This document shows, piece by piece, positions 38,601 through 47,337 of a stretch of DNA of 64,000 bases. Position 1 is the stretch's first letter, and every line of letters starts with the position of its first letter. The translations under genes were made by a program, and so were the position numbers. This DNA comes from Bradyrhizobium sp. dw_78 (GTDB lineage: Bacteria; Pseudomonadota; Alphaproteobacteria; Rhizobiales; Xanthobacteraceae): assembly GCF_018449525.1 (NCBI RefSeq), contig NZ_JAAVUS010000005.1, positions 214,001 to 278,000 on the forward strand, written 5' to 3'. Below the pieces are notes generated by a model. The model saw only the letters and a program-made list of their open reading frames with translations. It was not told where the DNA came from and searched no databases.

Positions 38601-39383
38601 TTAGCTGTTGAGCAGCTTCAGGGCGGCTTCGTGCAGGCGCGGATCGCCCGCGGCGATGATCCGGCCGCCGCTCTGCGCGGGTTCGCCTTCCCAGGTGGTG
38701 ACGACGCCGCCGGCGCCGGTGATGATCGGAATCAGTGCGGCGATATCGTAGGGTTTCAACTCGGTCTCGATGACGAGGTCGAGATGGCCGGCCGCCAGCA
38801 TGCAGTAGGAATAGCAGTCGCCGCCATAGCGCGTCAGCCGCGCCGCTTCCTCGACGCGGCCGAAGATGGCGCGGTCGGCGGCGTTCATCAACAGCGGACT
38901 GGTGGTGAACAGGGTCGCGTCCTTGAGCGCGGCGCACCGCCGTACCGCCAGCTTCCGCTCGCCCGTTGGCCCGCGATAATGCGCCGAGCCGCTGTCGCCG
39001 CTAAAACGTTCGCCGATATAGGGCTGGTGCATCATGCCGAATACGGGCGTGCGCTTGTGCAGCAGCGCGATCAGCGTGCCCCAGATCGGAAAACCCGCGA
39101 TGAAGGATTTGGTGCCGTCGATCGGATCGAGCACCCAGACATAGTCGGCGTCCTCGCGCTCGCTGCCGAATTCCTCGCCGATAATGCCGTGCTGGGGAAA
39201 ATTCGCCTTGATCAGCCGCCGCATCACCGCCTCCGCGGCGCGGTCGGCTTCGGTCACCGGATCGAAGTCGCGTCCGACGCTTTTATTGTCGACGCTGAGC
39301 GAGGTCCGGAAGAACGGCAGGATGGTCTCGCCGGAGGCGGTCGCAAGCCGGCCGATGAAGGCTGTGAAATCGATGACCGTCAC
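38601..39383 (-). CDS. hisN: Histidinol-phosphatase, inositol-monophosphatase fold (HisN)
   Basis: 260 residues. Mg-dependent phosphatase of the IMPase superfamily. Motifs are GEEFGSE (metal ligand Glu), WVLDPIDGTKSFIAG (D-P-I-D-G-T core) and YDIAALIPIITGAGGVVT (Asp ligand). In alphaproteobacteria this subgroup is generally histidinol-phosphatase for histidine synthesis. Substrate choice between histidinol phosphate and inositol phosphate is inferred from overall resemblance, not from a decisive residue. Confidence 0.85.
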   Translation of the reverse strand: MTVIDFTAFIGRLATASGETILPFFRTSLSVDNKSVGRDFDPVTEADRAAEAVMRRLIKANFPQHGIIGEEFGSEREDADYVWVLDPIDGTKSFIAGFPIWGTLIALLHKRTPVFGMMHQPYIGERFSGDSGSAHYRGPTGERKLAVRRCAALKDATLFTTSPLLMNAADRAIFGRVEEAARLTRYGGDCYSYCMLAAGHLDLVIETELKPYDIAALIPIITGAGGVVTTWEGEPAQSGGRIIAAGDPRLHEAALKLLNS

Positions 39384-39683
39384 GGTTGTTCCTTAAAGTC
39401 AGGATGCGGAAACTGCTTCGGCTATTGCCTAGCCCAATCCGGCGAATCACGCACGGACATCCCGATTCAGTCACTGGTATTTTGCATGCAGGAATCGGCC
39501 GGAGCGGCGGTGGGTTTTTGGTAACCAAGCCGGTCACGAAATCGAGAGCGATCCGCGGATCAGGCGCTCGTCCGGCCGGGCATTGGCTTAAGCCATTGGA
39601 TTTACAGAAGGACCGGAAGTCCTCGCCATGTGTTGTATGCGCGCAAGCCCGGCGAAATTTGCATGGGAAATGGATTAAAAACC

Positions 39684-39713
39684 CTTGCCTTTTGTGCAGC
39701 GCGCTCGCATATT
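39684..39713 (+). promoter_or_regulatory. Promoter of the candidate sRNA
   Basis: CTTGCC (39684-39689) and CATATT (39708-39713) separated by 18 bases resemble the housekeeping promoter form of alphaproteobacteria. The predicted start at about 39720 is followed at once by the first hairpin of the RNA. Confidence 0.5.
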
Positions 39714-39719
39714 GTTGCG

Positions 39720-39808
39720 GTGCGGTAGCGCCTTGCGCTATCGCTGCCCTCCTTGGGCGTTTCCTCCCTAGACTTGGGCCGCTTGTCATTCAAGCGGCCC
39801 TTTTTTCT
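39720..39808 (+). ncRNA. Candidate trans-acting sRNA with anti-Shine-Dalgarno loops
   Basis: In the 600-base gap 39384-39983 no protein gene is supported. A short transcription unit is: hairpin GCGGTAGCGC-CTT-GCGCTATCGC (39722-39744), then GCCC-TCCTT-GGGC (39745-39758) with CUCC in the loop, then an unpaired TTTCCTCCCTA, then a strong terminator (GGGCCGCTTG/CAAGCGGCCC followed by six T). Exposed UCCU and CCUCCC motifs can pair with Shine-Dalgarno sequences. The three-stem layout of about 90 bases recalls the alpha-r sRNA families of rhizobia (for example alpha-r14). Family membership is not verified. Confidence 0.65.
39776..39808 (+). terminator. Rho-independent terminator of the sRNA
   Basis: GGGCCGCTTG (39776-39785), loop TCATT, CAAGCGGCCC (39791-39800), then TTTTTTC. 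Ten paired bases and a U-run make it one of the strongest terminators of the window, although no protein gene ends near it. Confidence 0.88.
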
Positions 39809-39983
39809 TTTGGGGTCTCGCTCATTGCTTTTTTTCCGGGAAGCGGACGTTGGCGCGGACTTGGAATCTCAAGCTGCAACTTCTGAATTCTAGGTTCGAT
39901 GCTTAAGCTGTCATCGGGCCGCACTTCGCGGGGAGTCGGTGGCATCGCTTCGGAATGACGAAAGAGGTCGACGGGGAAGCGAG

Positions 39984-40871
39984 CTATTCCGCCGCGGCCT
40001 GGAACGGTCCGAGCTCGCCGAGCGGCACGGTCGCCAGCACATCGGCAAGGGTAGCGAAATCCTTCGCGATCTGTTCGAATCTCGGGCCGCGTTCGCGCCG
40101 CCGCTCGTCCATGTAGATCGCGCGGTTGAGTTCAAGCTGGACGGTATGCAGTCCGCTGGCCGGATTGCCGTAATGTTCGGTGATGAAGCCGCCGGCATAG
40201 GGCTTGTTGCGTCCGACCGAATAGCCCAGCGCGCGCATGGTTTGCTCGACCAAATCGGGCAATAGCGGCGCGCAGCTGGTGCCGTAGCGGTCGCCGATCA
40301 CCACGTCCGGCCGCCGCGGCTCGTCCCGCGCTACGCCGATCGACGGCATCGAATGGCAGTCGACCACGACCACCGCGCCAAACGCCTGATGCGCCTTGTT
40401 GATCAGCCGGCGCAACGCGCGATGATAGGGCTTGTAGAGCGCCTCGATCCGCGCCAGCGCGTCGTCGACGCTGAGGCGCTCGCGATAGATCTCCTGCCCG
40501 TCGCCGACCACGCGCGGAATGGTGCCGAGACCGCCGGCCACCCGCATCGACCGCGTGTTGGTGAAGCTGGGCAATCGCCCGATGAACATCCGCGGATCGA
40601 GTTCGTAGGGCTCGCGGTTGACGTCGACATAGGAGCGCGGAAAGTTGACCCGGACCACCGGGAAGCCGCGCGCGCTCAGGCCCTCGATCAACTCGTCCAT
40701 GAACGAATCTTCAGAGCGCCGCAGCGCCGTGAGATCGATGCGCGAGGCGTTGAGGAAGTCGAGCGGGTAGACCGAGCCCGAATGGGGGGAATTGAAGATA
40801 ACGGGCGCCCGCCACTCGGATGGCTCCACGATTTCGAACGGGGGCGATAGTTCGCCTTCCAATGGGGTCAT
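39984..40871 (-). CDS. N-formylglutamate amidohydrolase family protein
   Basis: 295 residues from ATG 40871 (MTPLEGELSPPFEIVEPSEW); an ATG at 40913 is an alternative. Zinc-dependent amidohydrolase fold: FNSPHSGSVYP near the start (metal His), FPRSYVDVNREPYELDPRMF, VVDCHSMPS (metal His) and YAGGFITEHYGNP. The family hydrolyses N-formyl-glutamate in histidine breakdown; outside a hut operon, as here, relatives may act on other N-acyl amino acids. Confidence 0.88.
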   Translation of the reverse strand: MTPLEGELSPPFEIVEPSEWRAPVIFNSPHSGSVYPLDFLNASRIDLTALRRSEDSFMDELIEGLSARGFPVVRVNFPRSYVDVNREPYELDPRMFIGRLPSFTNTRSMRVAGGLGTIPRVVGDGQEIYRERLSVDDALARIEALYKPYHRALRRLINKAHQAFGAVVVVDCHSMPSIGVARDEPRRPDVVIGDRYGTSCAPLLPDLVEQTMRALGYSVGRNKPYAGGFITEHYGNPASGLHTVQLELNRAIYMDERRRERGPRFEQIAKDFATLADVLATVPLGELGPFQAAAE

Positions 40872-41176
40872 CCTTGGCGCCGTCCCTGGAATCCGTCGCT
40901 CTGGACGTATCATCCTGCCAAAAGGACGGAAATTCTTATGGAGGCACATTGTCGGTAATCGCGGCCGTCCTGCCAAGCGAAAAAATCCGAAACCGGCTGG
41001 AACGTCTCTGAGATGGGAGAAAACGCCTGCGTTGATTGATTTATCCGGCGTTCCGGTCCACAAATCTTCTTGAACACAGCGAGCCGCGCCGGCGGGCTTT
41101 TCACCCGAAATTTACTCTCGGTCGGCTTAGTAAACCGGACACCTCCCCTCTCATTCGGATTCGACGATCCACCGCC

Positions 41177-41536
41177 ATGCATAAAATCCTTCTTGCCGAA
41201 GACGACAACGACATGCGCCGTTTCCTGGTCAAGGCACTGGAAAATGCGGGTTTTCAGGTTTCGTCCCACGATAATGGCATGTCGGCCTATCAGCGGCTGC
41301 GCGAGGAGCCGTTCGAGATGCTGCTCACCGATATCGTGATGCCCGAAATGGACGGCATCGAGCTGGCGCGCCGCGCCTCGGAGCTCGATCCCGACATCAA
41401 GATCATGTTCATCACCGGCTTTGCGGCGGTGGCGCTGAATTCGGATTCGGAAGCGCCGAAGAATGCCAAAGTATTGGCCAAACCCGTCCACCTTCGCGAA
41501 TTGGTCAGCGAAGTGAACAAGATGCTGGCGGCCTAA
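41177..41536 (+). CDS. cpdR: Single-domain response regulator CpdR
   Basis: 119 residues, one receiver domain and nothing else. Phosphoacceptor is D52 in LLTDIVMPEMDG; acidic pocket EDD (8-10), the Thr/Ser switch in FITGFAA and Lys in LAKPVHLREL. The C-terminal LNSDSEAPKNAKVLAKPVHLRELVSEVN pattern is that of rhizobial CpdR. Unphosphorylated CpdR primes the ClpXP protease for cell-cycle substrates and is phosphorylated by the CckA-ChpT relay. Confidence 0.93.
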   Translation: MHKILLAEDDNDMRRFLVKALENAGFQVSSHDNGMSAYQRLREEPFEMLLTDIVMPEMDGIELARRASELDPDIKIMFITGFAAVALNSDSEAPKNAKVLAKPVHLRELVSEVNKMLAA

Positions 41537-41642
41537 TTCGGCCCCCGGATCGGCCCAAGGAAGGTGAAGGATCGCGGCCAAGCGTCCTTGCCTGCCCGCC
41601 CCGGAGCCGATATACGGACGCCACCCGACACGATTGGTTTTA

Positions 41643-41717
41643 GGGCGCGTAGCTCAGCGGGAGAGCACTACCTTGACATGGTAGGGGTCACAGGTTCGAT
41701 CCCTGTCGCGCCCACCA
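41643..41717 (+). tRNA. tRNA-Val (anticodon GAC)
   Basis: Complete cloverleaf: acceptor GGGCGCG/CGCGCCC, D-arm from GCTCAGCGGGAGAGC, anticodon stem CTACC/GGTAG with loop TTGACAT, T-arm ACAGG-TTCGATC-CCTGT and encoded ACCA at the end. GAC reads GUC and GUU valine codons. No integrase or second copy of the 3' end nearby, so no sign of an integrated element. Confidence 0.97.
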
Positions 41718-41884
41718 CCTTATCAATCTCTATAAATCCGCCTTCGCATGGTCCCTCCCATCGGTTCGCCGGTCTGGGCGCGAATACTGACGGGACCGGC
41801 AATCCCGCAATCGCCGATGCCTTAGGCTTTAATTCAAGAAATTAGCATAAGCAGGGGAACGGCGGTTTTGAGCGGAGTGTCCGG

Positions 41885-42286
41885 ATGTCCATGCAGCGAT
41901 CGGCGGCCCTGATCTTGTTCTGTCTTGGCCTGACCGGCTGCGGCAGCGTCGCCAATATGTATATGGCGGCGCCGACCTCGGGTCCGGCGATGGCATGGGA
42001 TGGAGCAGGGCAGGCCCCGGACCAGGGAACCCCGCGGACCAGGCGGCCGCGCCGCCCCGAGGCGGAAATTGTCACCGGATCGCTGAATGCGATGCAGCCC
42101 GATCAGGCGGCGCAGGCGCGCGCTGCCGATAGCTTCGCGGCACAACAGCCGGACCAGACCGCGATCGCCGAAGCGCAGTTGAAGGACAGGCTCGTCATCT
42201 GCCGTGGCTGCCTGTCCGAGCCCTCCGCCGCTCCGACCGAATCCGCCCAGGCTGGTCGCCAGATGACGGCAGCGGCAAATCCGTAG
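41885..42286 (+). CDS. Putative lipoprotein, unknown function
   Basis: 133 residues from ATG 41885. A short signal ends in the lipobox LTGC (Cys about 19), so the mature protein should be lipid-anchored. After that a hydrophilic Ala/Pro/Gln-rich chain with an RRPRRP patch and one CRGC motif near residue 106. No domain recognised. Convergent with hydA, 22 bases between the stops. Confidence 0.7.
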   Translation: MSMQRSAALILFCLGLTGCGSVANMYMAAPTSGPAMAWDGAGQAPDQGTPRTRRPRRPEAEIVTGSLNAMQPDQAAQARAADSFAAQQPDQTAIAEAQLKDRLVICRGCLSEPSAAPTESAQAGRQMTAAANP

Positions 42287-42308
42287 CGCGACCCAACAAC
42301 TGTGACGC

Positions 42309-43763
42309 TTACGGCGTAACGGCGGAACGCGACACCGCTTTCGGCTCGCTCTGTGCCTTCCAGGTCGAATTGGCGACATGAATGGGCGAGAACGGCGGCC
42401 GCTCGATATAGCGGCCATCGCCCTTTTCGGCGCGGAGGTCACCGTTTTGCCAGGCGATCCTGCCGTGCGACAGCGTGATCGCCGGCGCGCCGGTGCAGGC
42501 GTAGCCCTCGAATATATTGTAATCGATGCGGCTGAGCTGGGTTTTGGCGCTGATGGTTTTGCTCGCGGCCGGATCCCACACCACGATGTCGGCGTCCGAA
42601 CCCGGGGCGATCGCGCCCTTGCGCGGATAGATGTTGAGGATGCGGGCGATGTTCGCCGAGGTGACCGCGACGAATTCCTCCCTGGTCAGCCGGCCGGTCG
42701 CGACCCCGGCGGTCCATAGGAGAGGCAGGCGGTCTTCGAGGCCGCCGGTGCCGTTGGGGATCTTGCGAAAATCACCCTGGCCGAGCCGCTTCTGTGCGGT
42801 CGTGAAAGCGCAATGGTCGGTTGCGACCACCTGAAGCGATCCGGATTGCAGGCCCGCCCACAGGCTATCCTGGTGCGACCGGTCGCGGAATGGCGGCGAC
42901 ATCACGCGCTGTGCGGCGTGGTCCCAGTCCTTGCTCTCATATTCGCTCGCATCGAGCAGAAGATGCTGGATCAGCGGTTCGCCATAGACGCGCTTGCCGC
43001 CGGCGCGCGCCCGCGCAATCGCCTCGTGCGACTCGCGGCAGCTCGTATGCACGACATAGAGCGGCGCTCCGGTCATGTCGGCGATCATGATGGCGCGGTT
43101 GGTCGCTTCGCCCTCGACGATCGGGGGCCGTGAATAGGCGTGGCCTTCCGGGCCGACCACGCCGCGCGCGAGCAGGGCCTCCTGCATGCGCGCGATGACA
43201 TCGCCATTCTCGGCATGGACCAGCGGCATGGCGCCGAGATGGGCGCAACGCGCGAACGAGTTGTAAAGCTCGTCGTCATTGACCATCAGCGCGCCCTTGT
43301 AAGCCATGAAGTGCTTGAAGGTGTTGATGCCGTAGGTCTTGACGACAATTTCCATCTCGTCGAACACCTGTTTCGACCACGACGTCACCGCCATGTGGAA
43401 GCCGTAATCGGCCGCGGCCGTTTCGGATTTGCGGCGCCAATCCTGATAGGCCGCCAGCATCGATTGCCCGGGATCGGGAAGGCAGAAATCGACGACCATG
43501 GTGGTGCCGCCGGCCAGCGCGGCCTTGGTTCCCGATTCGAAATCGTCCGTCGTAAAGGTGCCCATGAACGGCATTTCGAGATGGGTGTGCGGATCGATGC
43601 CGCCCGGTATCACATAGCAGCCGCCGGCGTCGATCAGTTCGGCACCCGCAGGCGGATCGATGGCGGCGCCGACGGCCACGATGGTCTCGCCGTCGACGAG
43701 CACGTCGGCGCGCCGGGAATAATCATGATTGACGACCGTGCCGCCGCGAATGAGAACAGCCAT
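42309..43763 (-). CDS. hydA: Dihydropyrimidinase (D-hydantoinase)
   Basis: 484 residues. Zinc amidohydrolase of reductive pyrimidine breakdown, opening dihydrouracil and hydantoins. Metal ligands are in PGGIDPHTHLEMPF (H-x-H), the carboxylated Lys in FKHFMAYKGALMVND (about 150), His in LVHAENGD and VVHTSC, and Asp in VATDHCAF. NGTGGLEDRLPLLW is a substrate-loop signature of the dihydropyrimidinase group. Normal length. No other pyrimidine-degradation gene is beside it. Confidence 0.92.
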   Translation of the reverse strand: MAVLIRGGTVVNHDYSRRADVLVDGETIVAVGAAIDPPAGAELIDAGGCYVIPGGIDPHTHLEMPFMGTFTTDDFESGTKAALAGGTTMVVDFCLPDPGQSMLAAYQDWRRKSETAAADYGFHMAVTSWSKQVFDEMEIVVKTYGINTFKHFMAYKGALMVNDDELYNSFARCAHLGAMPLVHAENGDVIARMQEALLARGVVGPEGHAYSRPPIVEGEATNRAIMIADMTGAPLYVVHTSCRESHEAIARARAGGKRVYGEPLIQHLLLDASEYESKDWDHAAQRVMSPPFRDRSHQDSLWAGLQSGSLQVVATDHCAFTTAQKRLGQGDFRKIPNGTGGLEDRLPLLWTAGVATGRLTREEFVAVTSANIARILNIYPRKGAIAPGSDADIVVWDPAASKTISAKTQLSRIDYNIFEGYACTGAPAITLSHGRIAWQNGDLRAEKGDGRYIERPPFSPIHVANSTWKAQSEPKAVSRSAVTP

Positions 43764-43907
43764 GATATCTCTCGCTCGAGATCGCTATAGCCTGCCGGTA
43801 AATGCAAGAATCGAACCACTGGCCTCCTTACCCTCGCCCGGGCAGCTTCGTTCAGCCCGGGCAATCGCTCGTCGCCGGAACGTTCGCGAACCGGTCCGCC
43901 ATCCAGC

Positions 43908-44009
43908 TCAACGCGGCGCTGTCGCTGTTTTGGTGCCGGCAAGGAAGCTGCAAGCGGTAAGCGCGGCAAGCACGACGTGGCCGAGCAGCCGTTTCACATC
44001 AATCGACAT
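43908..44009 (-). CDS. Possible very small lipoprotein-like peptide
   Basis: 33 codons from ATG 44009: a helix MSIDVKRLLGHVVLAALTAC with a lipobox-like LTAC, then SFLAGTKTATAPR. It is the only coding-like piece in the 330-base gap between hydA and the LysR gene. No clear ribosome site is seen, so it may be chance or a remnant. Confidence 0.25.
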   Translation of the reverse strand: MSIDVKRLLGHVVLAALTACSFLAGTKTATAPR

Positions 44010-44093
44010 GTGGTAAAGCTGTCTTTGCCACCTGCGGGCCTTATTGGCTGACGGAAGGTACTGCGCCTGTTTAAGCAACGTTCAGCACTCAAT

Positions 44094-44999
44094 CTATTTG
44101 TCCGTGCGCAGCCTTGCAGCCAACCGGCGAATGAGGCGCGCCACGATCTGCGCTGAGCTCGATGGCGGATGATGCGAACTCAGGGACATCCAGGTCGTCT
44201 GCACGATCCTGGGCCGAACGACCGGAATGGCAACCAGTTCGCCCGAGGCGATCTCACGCGCGAATACGTGGCGGGGCGAGACGGTGGCGAGGTCGGATGC
44301 CAGCATCACGTCCCTGGTCAGCGGTGTCGAGCCCGCTTCGAGCCGGATATCCAGCTCGAAGTGCTGGGAGGCGGCCAGCCCGATCAACATGCTGGTCAGG
44401 CTGTTCGGGCGGATCGGCATGGCGAGCGGAAGCTCGGAGAAGGAACGAACCGGGAGTTCGCGCCGTCGCGCCAGCGGGTGATCGCGCCGTGCGATCAGAT
44501 GCACGTCGGCGCGGGCAAGCGCTTCCGCGTTGGCGACACGACCGCGGCGGTAGCGGTTGTAGATTGCAATCTCGATGCGCCCTGATGCCAGCCACTCCTC
44601 GACCTGGCCACTATAGGCTTCCAGCGCCCGCAGCCGGATGCCCGGATAATGCTGGCGGAGCTCTGCAGCGAGTGAGGCTATCAGTCCGCGCGAGGCGACC
44701 GGCACCACGCCGAGCGTGACTTCACCATGAGGCTCCGTGTGCTGCTGTCTCGCTGCGTCTTCCCAGGCTTCGGCGTCCGCGACCAATGCGCGGGCGCGCG
44801 GCAGCATGCGCTCGCCGAGTTCGGTCAGCACCACGCCGCGGCCGGTGCGGTGAAACAGCCTGCCGCCGATACCCCGCTCCAGCGCGGCCAACTGACGGCT
44901 GAGCGCGGACTGCGCAACGCCCACGATTGCCGCCGTCCGCGCGTAACTCCCATTGGCCGCGACGTCGACAAAGATTTTGAGCTGCTTGATATCCATCAT
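44094..44999 (-). CDS. LysR-family transcriptional regulator
   Basis: 301 residues (ATG 44999 or the adjacent 44996). N-terminal winged helix: MDIKQLKIFVDVAANGSYARTAAIVGVAQSALSRQLAALERGIGGRLFHRTGRGVVLTELG, a close LysR match. C-terminal effector domain from about 92. The start regions face the CoA-transferase gene across 80 bases, the usual LysR layout, so it probably controls the CoA-transferase and Bug-protein pair. The effector is unknown. Confidence 0.92.
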   Translation of the reverse strand: MMDIKQLKIFVDVAANGSYARTAAIVGVAQSALSRQLAALERGIGGRLFHRTGRGVVLTELGERMLPRARALVADAEAWEDAARQQHTEPHGEVTLGVVPVASRGLIASLAAELRQHYPGIRLRALEAYSGQVEEWLASGRIEIAIYNRYRRGRVANAEALARADVHLIARRDHPLARRRELPVRSFSELPLAMPIRPNSLTSMLIGLAASQHFELDIRLEAGSTPLTRDVMLASDLATVSPRHVFAREIASGELVAIPVVRPRIVQTTWMSLSSHHPPSSSAQIVARLIRRLAARLRTDK

Positions 45000-45079
45000 G
45001 TCGGGATATGCTGATCTGGCAATTCTGATTTATCGGATGTGAAGATATCGCATAAGATGGCGCGGCGATACGATCGCGT

Positions 45080-46300
45080 ATGTCAGAAACTCCCAAAGTC
45101 GCCATTCCCTCCGGCCCGCTCGCCGGATTGCGCGTCCTCGATATCTCGACGGTGATCGCCGGGCCGTTCGCCTCGACCTTGCTCGCCGATCTCGGCGCCG
45201 AAGTGCTCAAGGTTGAAATGCCGGGCGCCGGCGATGCCTTGCGGCGGTTGGCGCCGCACAAGGAAGGCGTTCCATTATGGTGGAAGGTCACCAACCGCAA
45301 CAAGAGAGGCATCACGCTCGACCTGCGTAAGCCGGACGGCAAGGAGCTACTTGGCCGCTTGGCCGCGCAATACGACGTTCTGGTCGAGAATTTCCGCACC
45401 GGTACGCTGGATGGTTGGGGGATCACGCGAGACTGGCTGCAGGCGATCAATCCGCGCCTCACCATCCTGCGCGTAACCGGCTTTGGCCAGACCGGGCCTT
45501 ATCGCAGCACGCCCGGATTTGCGCGCGTATTTGAAGCGATGAGCGGCTTTACCCGGATGTGCGGCGAAGAGGGCGGTACCCCGCTGCACCTCGGCTACCC
45601 GATTTCGGATCCAGTCGGTGGGCTGTTCGGCGCCGTGGGCGTGCTGGCGGAATTGTACCGGATCAAGGGCGATCCGTCCGCGCGCGGGCAGGAGATCGAC
45701 TGCGCGGTCGCCGAAGCCATGATGCGGACGTTGGAATTCCTGGCGATCGAATACGACCAGCTCGGTGCGGTGCGCGTTGCCAGCGGCAACCGCAGTCAGT
45801 ATGCCGCGCCGGGTAACATCTATGCGACGGCCGACGGCAAATGGGCGTCAATCGCGGCGTCGACGCAAAGCATTTTTGAGCGGTTCTGCACCGCGCTTGG
45901 GCTCGAACAGCTGATTTCAGACCCGCGGTTCATCGACAATCCCTCGCGCGTGAAAAACAATCAGGAGATCGACAGGATCGTTAGCGATGCCGTCTCGCGC
46001 CTGACGCTGGATGAATTGCGTACTCGCTTGCAGGCCCATGAGGTGGGGTTCTCGCCGATCTATGATGCTGCCGACGTCTTCGCGGATCCGCATTTCGTAG
46101 CGCGGCAAACCATCGTTACCGTGCCTGACGGCGAACTCGGGGACGTCCGCATGCAATGCGTCGTGCCGCGGTTTTCGGAAACTCCCGTTTCGGTGCGCAA
46201 TGCCGGTCCGTCGCTCGGACAGCATAATGAAGAGGTTTTCGGCTCGCTCGGATTAAACGCTCAGGAAATAGAGCGGCTGCGCGACGCCAAGGTCATTTAA
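45080..46300 (+). CDS. CaiB/BaiF-family (family III) CoA-transferase
   Basis: 406 residues. Moves CoA between organic acids. Typical pieces are LAGLRVLDISTVIAGPFASTLLADLGAEVLKVE (14-46), LWWKVTNRNKRGITLDLRKPDG, VENFRTGTLDGWG, GFGQTGPYRSTPGFARVFEAMSG (with the catalytic Asp position near 165-170 to be checked) and QEIDCAVAEAMM. First gene of a two-gene unit with a Bug-type binding protein, suggesting use of an imported carboxylic acid that is activated to its CoA ester. Confidence 0.92.
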   Translation: MSETPKVAIPSGPLAGLRVLDISTVIAGPFASTLLADLGAEVLKVEMPGAGDALRRLAPHKEGVPLWWKVTNRNKRGITLDLRKPDGKELLGRLAAQYDVLVENFRTGTLDGWGITRDWLQAINPRLTILRVTGFGQTGPYRSTPGFARVFEAMSGFTRMCGEEGGTPLHLGYPISDPVGGLFGAVGVLAELYRIKGDPSARGQEIDCAVAEAMMRTLEFLAIEYDQLGAVRVASGNRSQYAAPGNIYATADGKWASIAASTQSIFERFCTALGLEQLISDPRFIDNPSRVKNNQEIDRIVSDAVSRLTLDELRTRLQAHEVGFSPIYDAADVFADPHFVARQTIVTVPDGELGDVRMQCVVPRFSETPVSVRNAGPSLGQHNEEVFGSLGLNAQEIERLRDAKVI

Positions 46301-46336
46301 TAAACAGCCCAAAGAGGCTCAAGGGGAGGATTCGAT

Positions 46337-47287
46337 ATGCGACGCGTCTTGATGGCGGTCATGGCCTTTGTTCTGATGGCAGGCGATGTGCGAAGCGCCG
46401 AAGTCACGCGGATCCTGGTCGGATTTCCGCCGGGACAGGCAACCGATCTGGTCGCGCGTCTGTTGGCCGACCAGCTCGGCCCGTTGCTTGGCGAAACCGT
46501 GATTGTGGAAAATAGGCCAGGGCAGGGCGGCAGCATGGCGCTGGCCTCACTTTCTCAGTCGCCGGCTGACGGCCACACGATGGTGCTGGCGCCATTGGCC
46601 TCGCTGGTCGTCAACCCGCATATGTACAGGACGGTCGGCTATGACACCTTCAAGGATCTGGCACCGGTGGCGCTGGTCGCCGATCTGCCGCTGTTGCTGG
46701 TGGTGAATCCATCGCTGCCGATCAAAAGCGTGCCTGAGTTGATCGCCTATGCGAAGGCGAACCCGGAGAAGCTTACGCATCCATCCTCCGGCAATGGCAC
46801 GCTCTCGCACCTCGGCATGGAAGTCTTCAAGCAGCGCGCCGGCATCACCATCCTGCATGTTCCCTACAAGGGCAGCCCGCCGGCAATGAACGATCTCATG
46901 GCGGGCGTCGTCAACGTCGCGATGGATACGGTTACTGTGACCGAGCCCTTCATCCGCGCGGGCAAGATGCGGCTGCTTGCCAGCGCCTATTCCAAGCGTG
47001 TCCCCTCATTTCCGGATACACCGACGCTTGCCGAGCAAGGCTTTCCGGAGATCAATCTGTCGGCGTGGCTCGGCATTGTGGTCGCGGCCGGCACGCCGAA
47101 AGCGCGTGTCGATCAGCTCGGTGCGGAGATCACCAAGGTGATGCAGTCGCAAAAGATGGCCGAAAAGTTCGTGAGCTTGGGCGCTATCCCCCGCGATCTG
47201 GGACCGAAGGAGTTCGGCGCCTATCTCGCCAGCGAGGATGCGCGCTGGGCGGCGGTCGTGAAATCGTCGGGCCTGAAGATCGAGTAG
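46337..47287 (+). CDS. Bug-family tripartite tricarboxylate transporter substrate-binding protein
   Basis: 316 residues with a signal peptide (MRRVLMAVMAFVLMAGDVRSAE). Periplasmic binding protein of the TctC/Bug family: TRILVGFPPGQATDLVARLLADQL, VIVENRPGQGGSMA, VPYKGSPPAMNDLMAGVVNVAMD and LASAYSKRVPSFPDTPTLAEQG are standard. No TctA/TctB membrane genes are near, which is common for Bug proteins. It starts 36 bases after the CoA-transferase gene, with AGGGGAGG before ATG 46337. The ligand is probably a small carboxylate. Confidence 0.92.
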   Translation: MRRVLMAVMAFVLMAGDVRSAEVTRILVGFPPGQATDLVARLLADQLGPLLGETVIVENRPGQGGSMALASLSQSPADGHTMVLAPLASLVVNPHMYRTVGYDTFKDLAPVALVADLPLLLVVNPSLPIKSVPELIAYAKANPEKLTHPSSGNGTLSHLGMEVFKQRAGITILHVPYKGSPPAMNDLMAGVVNVAMDTVTVTEPFIRAGKMRLLASAYSKRVPSFPDTPTLAEQGFPEINLSAWLGIVVAAGTPKARVDQLGAEITKVMQSQKMAEKFVSLGAIPRDLGPKEFGAYLASEDARWAAVVKSSGLKIE

Positions 47288-47337
47288 CCGCTAACCGGGC
47301 ACGGTATAGCGAGCCAGCGAATGGCGTGAGACGAATC

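Noticed and set aside
39386..39886. A 166-codon open frame across the sRNA region.
   Set aside because: It runs through the strong terminator and the translation changes character several times; no ribosome site.
41643..41717. The tRNA-Val gene as attachment site of an integrated element.
   Set aside because: No integrase, no direct repeat of the tRNA end and normal composition on both sides.
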